A DNA stretch of 64,000 nucleotides. Origin: Sinomonas gamaensis. GTDB taxonomy: Bacteria > Actinomycetota > Actinomycetes > Actinomycetales > Micrococcaceae. This document shows positions 63,296 through 64,000 of this stretch, in pieces. The stretch spans positions 124,001 through 188,000 of the forward strand of contig NZ_SSCL01000004.1 of the NCBI RefSeq assembly GCF_005876955.1, given 5' to 3'. How positions within the stretch are numbered: position 1 is the first letter of the stretch; each line of letters opens with the position of its first letter. The translations under genes were made by a program, and so were the position numbers. A model generated the notes under the pieces. It ran no database searches. It had not been told where the DNA came from and saw only the letters and a list, made by a program, of their open reading frames with translations.

Positions 63296-64000
63296 CGTGA
63301 CGCTCCTTGGGGTTCTGGGGTGAGGCGCGGGTGCGCCAGACGGGTGAGGTCAGCCTCGGAGAGGCCGGTGCGGGCCAGGACCTCCTCGGATCCCACGGCC
63401 CCGCATTGGACGCCGCGGAGAACGAAGGCCGCGAGGGCCCGAGCGGTGGCCGGCTCGTCGAGGACCGCGCCGATGGTCTGCTGCACGTAGTTGCGGAGAC
63501 GCTCGGCGGCCTTGGGGAAGCCCTCCCGATAGAACGCGTACGTCGCGATATACCGCGTGGGCAGCTGGTGCGCGTGGAGGTCCCAGCCTTGGTAGAAGCC
63601 ACGCTCGAGCGAGCGGCGCACGAGGCGGGCGTGCAGCTTCCAGGCCTCCTCGCGCTGGGCATCGTCGCCGACGGGCAGGATGTTCGTCGATCCGTCGGAG
63701 AGCCGGATGCCCGTCCCGGCGACCGCGAGCTGCATGACCTCCTTGGCGAAGTCCGCCGCGGGGTGCTCCATGGACTGATAGGCCGCCGCGATCTGGAGCG
63801 ACGCGGAATAGTCATAGGTGCCGTAGTGCAGCGCGGTGATGCGGCCCTCGGACTTGTGCGGGAGCTGGGCTACCGGGTGGCTGCCGTCGGCACCGATGAT
63901 GAGCTGCGGGGTCTCCACCTGGACCTCGAAGCCGAGGCGGCCGCGGCGCAGGCCCAGCGCGGACTCGAGGCGTTCGACGGCGTAGACCATCGCCCCGACC
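63292..64000 (-). CDS. DUF6986-like aldolase-fold protein (5' end beyond window)
   Basis: The C-terminal 236 or so residues of a longer protein; the frame runs off the right edge. It contains FEVQVETPQLII and GRITALHYGTYDYSASLQI, which resemble the HpcH/HpaI aldolase-citrate lyase fold (Glu in VETP as metal ligand), and the long C-terminal region TRYIATYAFYREGFPKAAERL typical of actinobacterial DUF6986 proteins. The reaction is not established. Coupling to allE suggests a step near ureidoglycolate or glyoxylate metabolism. The ATG seen at 63990 is internal to the gene in my view. Confidence 0.7.
   Translation of the reverse strand, partial: VGAMVYAVERLESALGLRRGRLGFEVQVETPQLIIGADGSHPVAQLPHKSEGRITALHYGTYDYSASLQIAAAYQSMEHPAADFAKEVMQLAVAGTGIRLSDGSTNILPVGDDAQREEAWKLHARLVRRSLERGFYQGWDLHAHQLPTRYIATYAFYREGFPKAAERLRNYVQQTIGAVLDEPATARALAAFVLRGVQCGAVGSEEVLARTGLSEADLTRLAHPRLTPEPQGASR

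Overview
This window looks like one contiguous stretch of chromosome from a GC-rich actinobacterium, most plausibly a member of the Micrococcaceae (Arthrobacter/Sinomonas-like). The evidence is strong G/C preference at third codon positions, frequent GTG and TTG starts, an HspR/HAIR heat-shock circuit, a DUF3073 protein, and many genes whose start codon sits 6-7 nt after a TANNNT -10 element, which suggests leaderless transcripts. I assign the genus only tentatively. I see no rRNA, tRNA, CRISPR array, prophage or insertion sequence.

Layout. 0.1-5.2 kb: a small hypothetical gene, an acyl-CoA synthetase with its MarR neighbour, and the valine-catabolism pair mmsA-mmsB. 5.3-5.8 kb: two arrays of short repeats with no gene. 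5.8-10.8 kb: a zinc-uptake locus, aztA divergent from aztB-aztD1-aztC-aztD2, with a Zur-like box between the two arms. 10.8-19.6 kb: pabC, cardiolipin synthase, a kinase-PabB fusion, an LMW phosphatase, a LysE exporter, a methyltransferase, a small membrane protein and an MFS pump. 19.6-24 kb: dnaK-grpE-dnaJ-hspR behind two HAIR operators. 24-36.4 kb: a DMP19-like protein, an ECF sigma/anti-sigma pair, a large FAD/Fe-S dehydrogenase, an EamA/LysR pair, trmB, an MHS-type MFS transporter, an M20 amidohydrolase and an Lrp/AsnC regulator. 36.5-48.5 kb: a DEAD-box helicase, YccF, YceI, a 2H phosphoesterase, a DUF4031-HD fusion, clpB (also HAIR-controlled), a septum-formation-type protein, DUF3073, a sirtuin, purM and purF. 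48.5-51.4 kb: a Tat-exported RCC1-repeat protein and an AraC regulator.

51.4-64.0 kb is a urate-degradation region. It holds a NAT-family purine permease, uricase, HIU hydrolase and OHCU decarboxylase (urate to allantoin). A second apparent operon, hyi-glxR-gcl-glxK-allB-bcp, carries allantoinase together with the glyoxylate-to-glycerate branch (glyoxylate carboligase, tartronate semialdehyde reductase, glycerate kinase, hydroxypyruvate isomerase). A third, cut by the right edge, carries ureidoglycine aminohydrolase (allE) and a DUF6986-like protein. Allantoate amidohydrolase and a ureidoglycolate-cleaving enzyme are not in view.

The least explained feature is a set of short repeat families. 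One (core CCCGACYTCRGCG) forms arrays at 5.3-5.8 kb, recurs right at the aztD2 stop codon, and is also inserted in frame inside pabB. Another (core CGTYTCGGGTAC) builds nested palindromes between grpE and dnaJ and between the sirtuin gene and purM. Several other palindromes lie between convergent genes.
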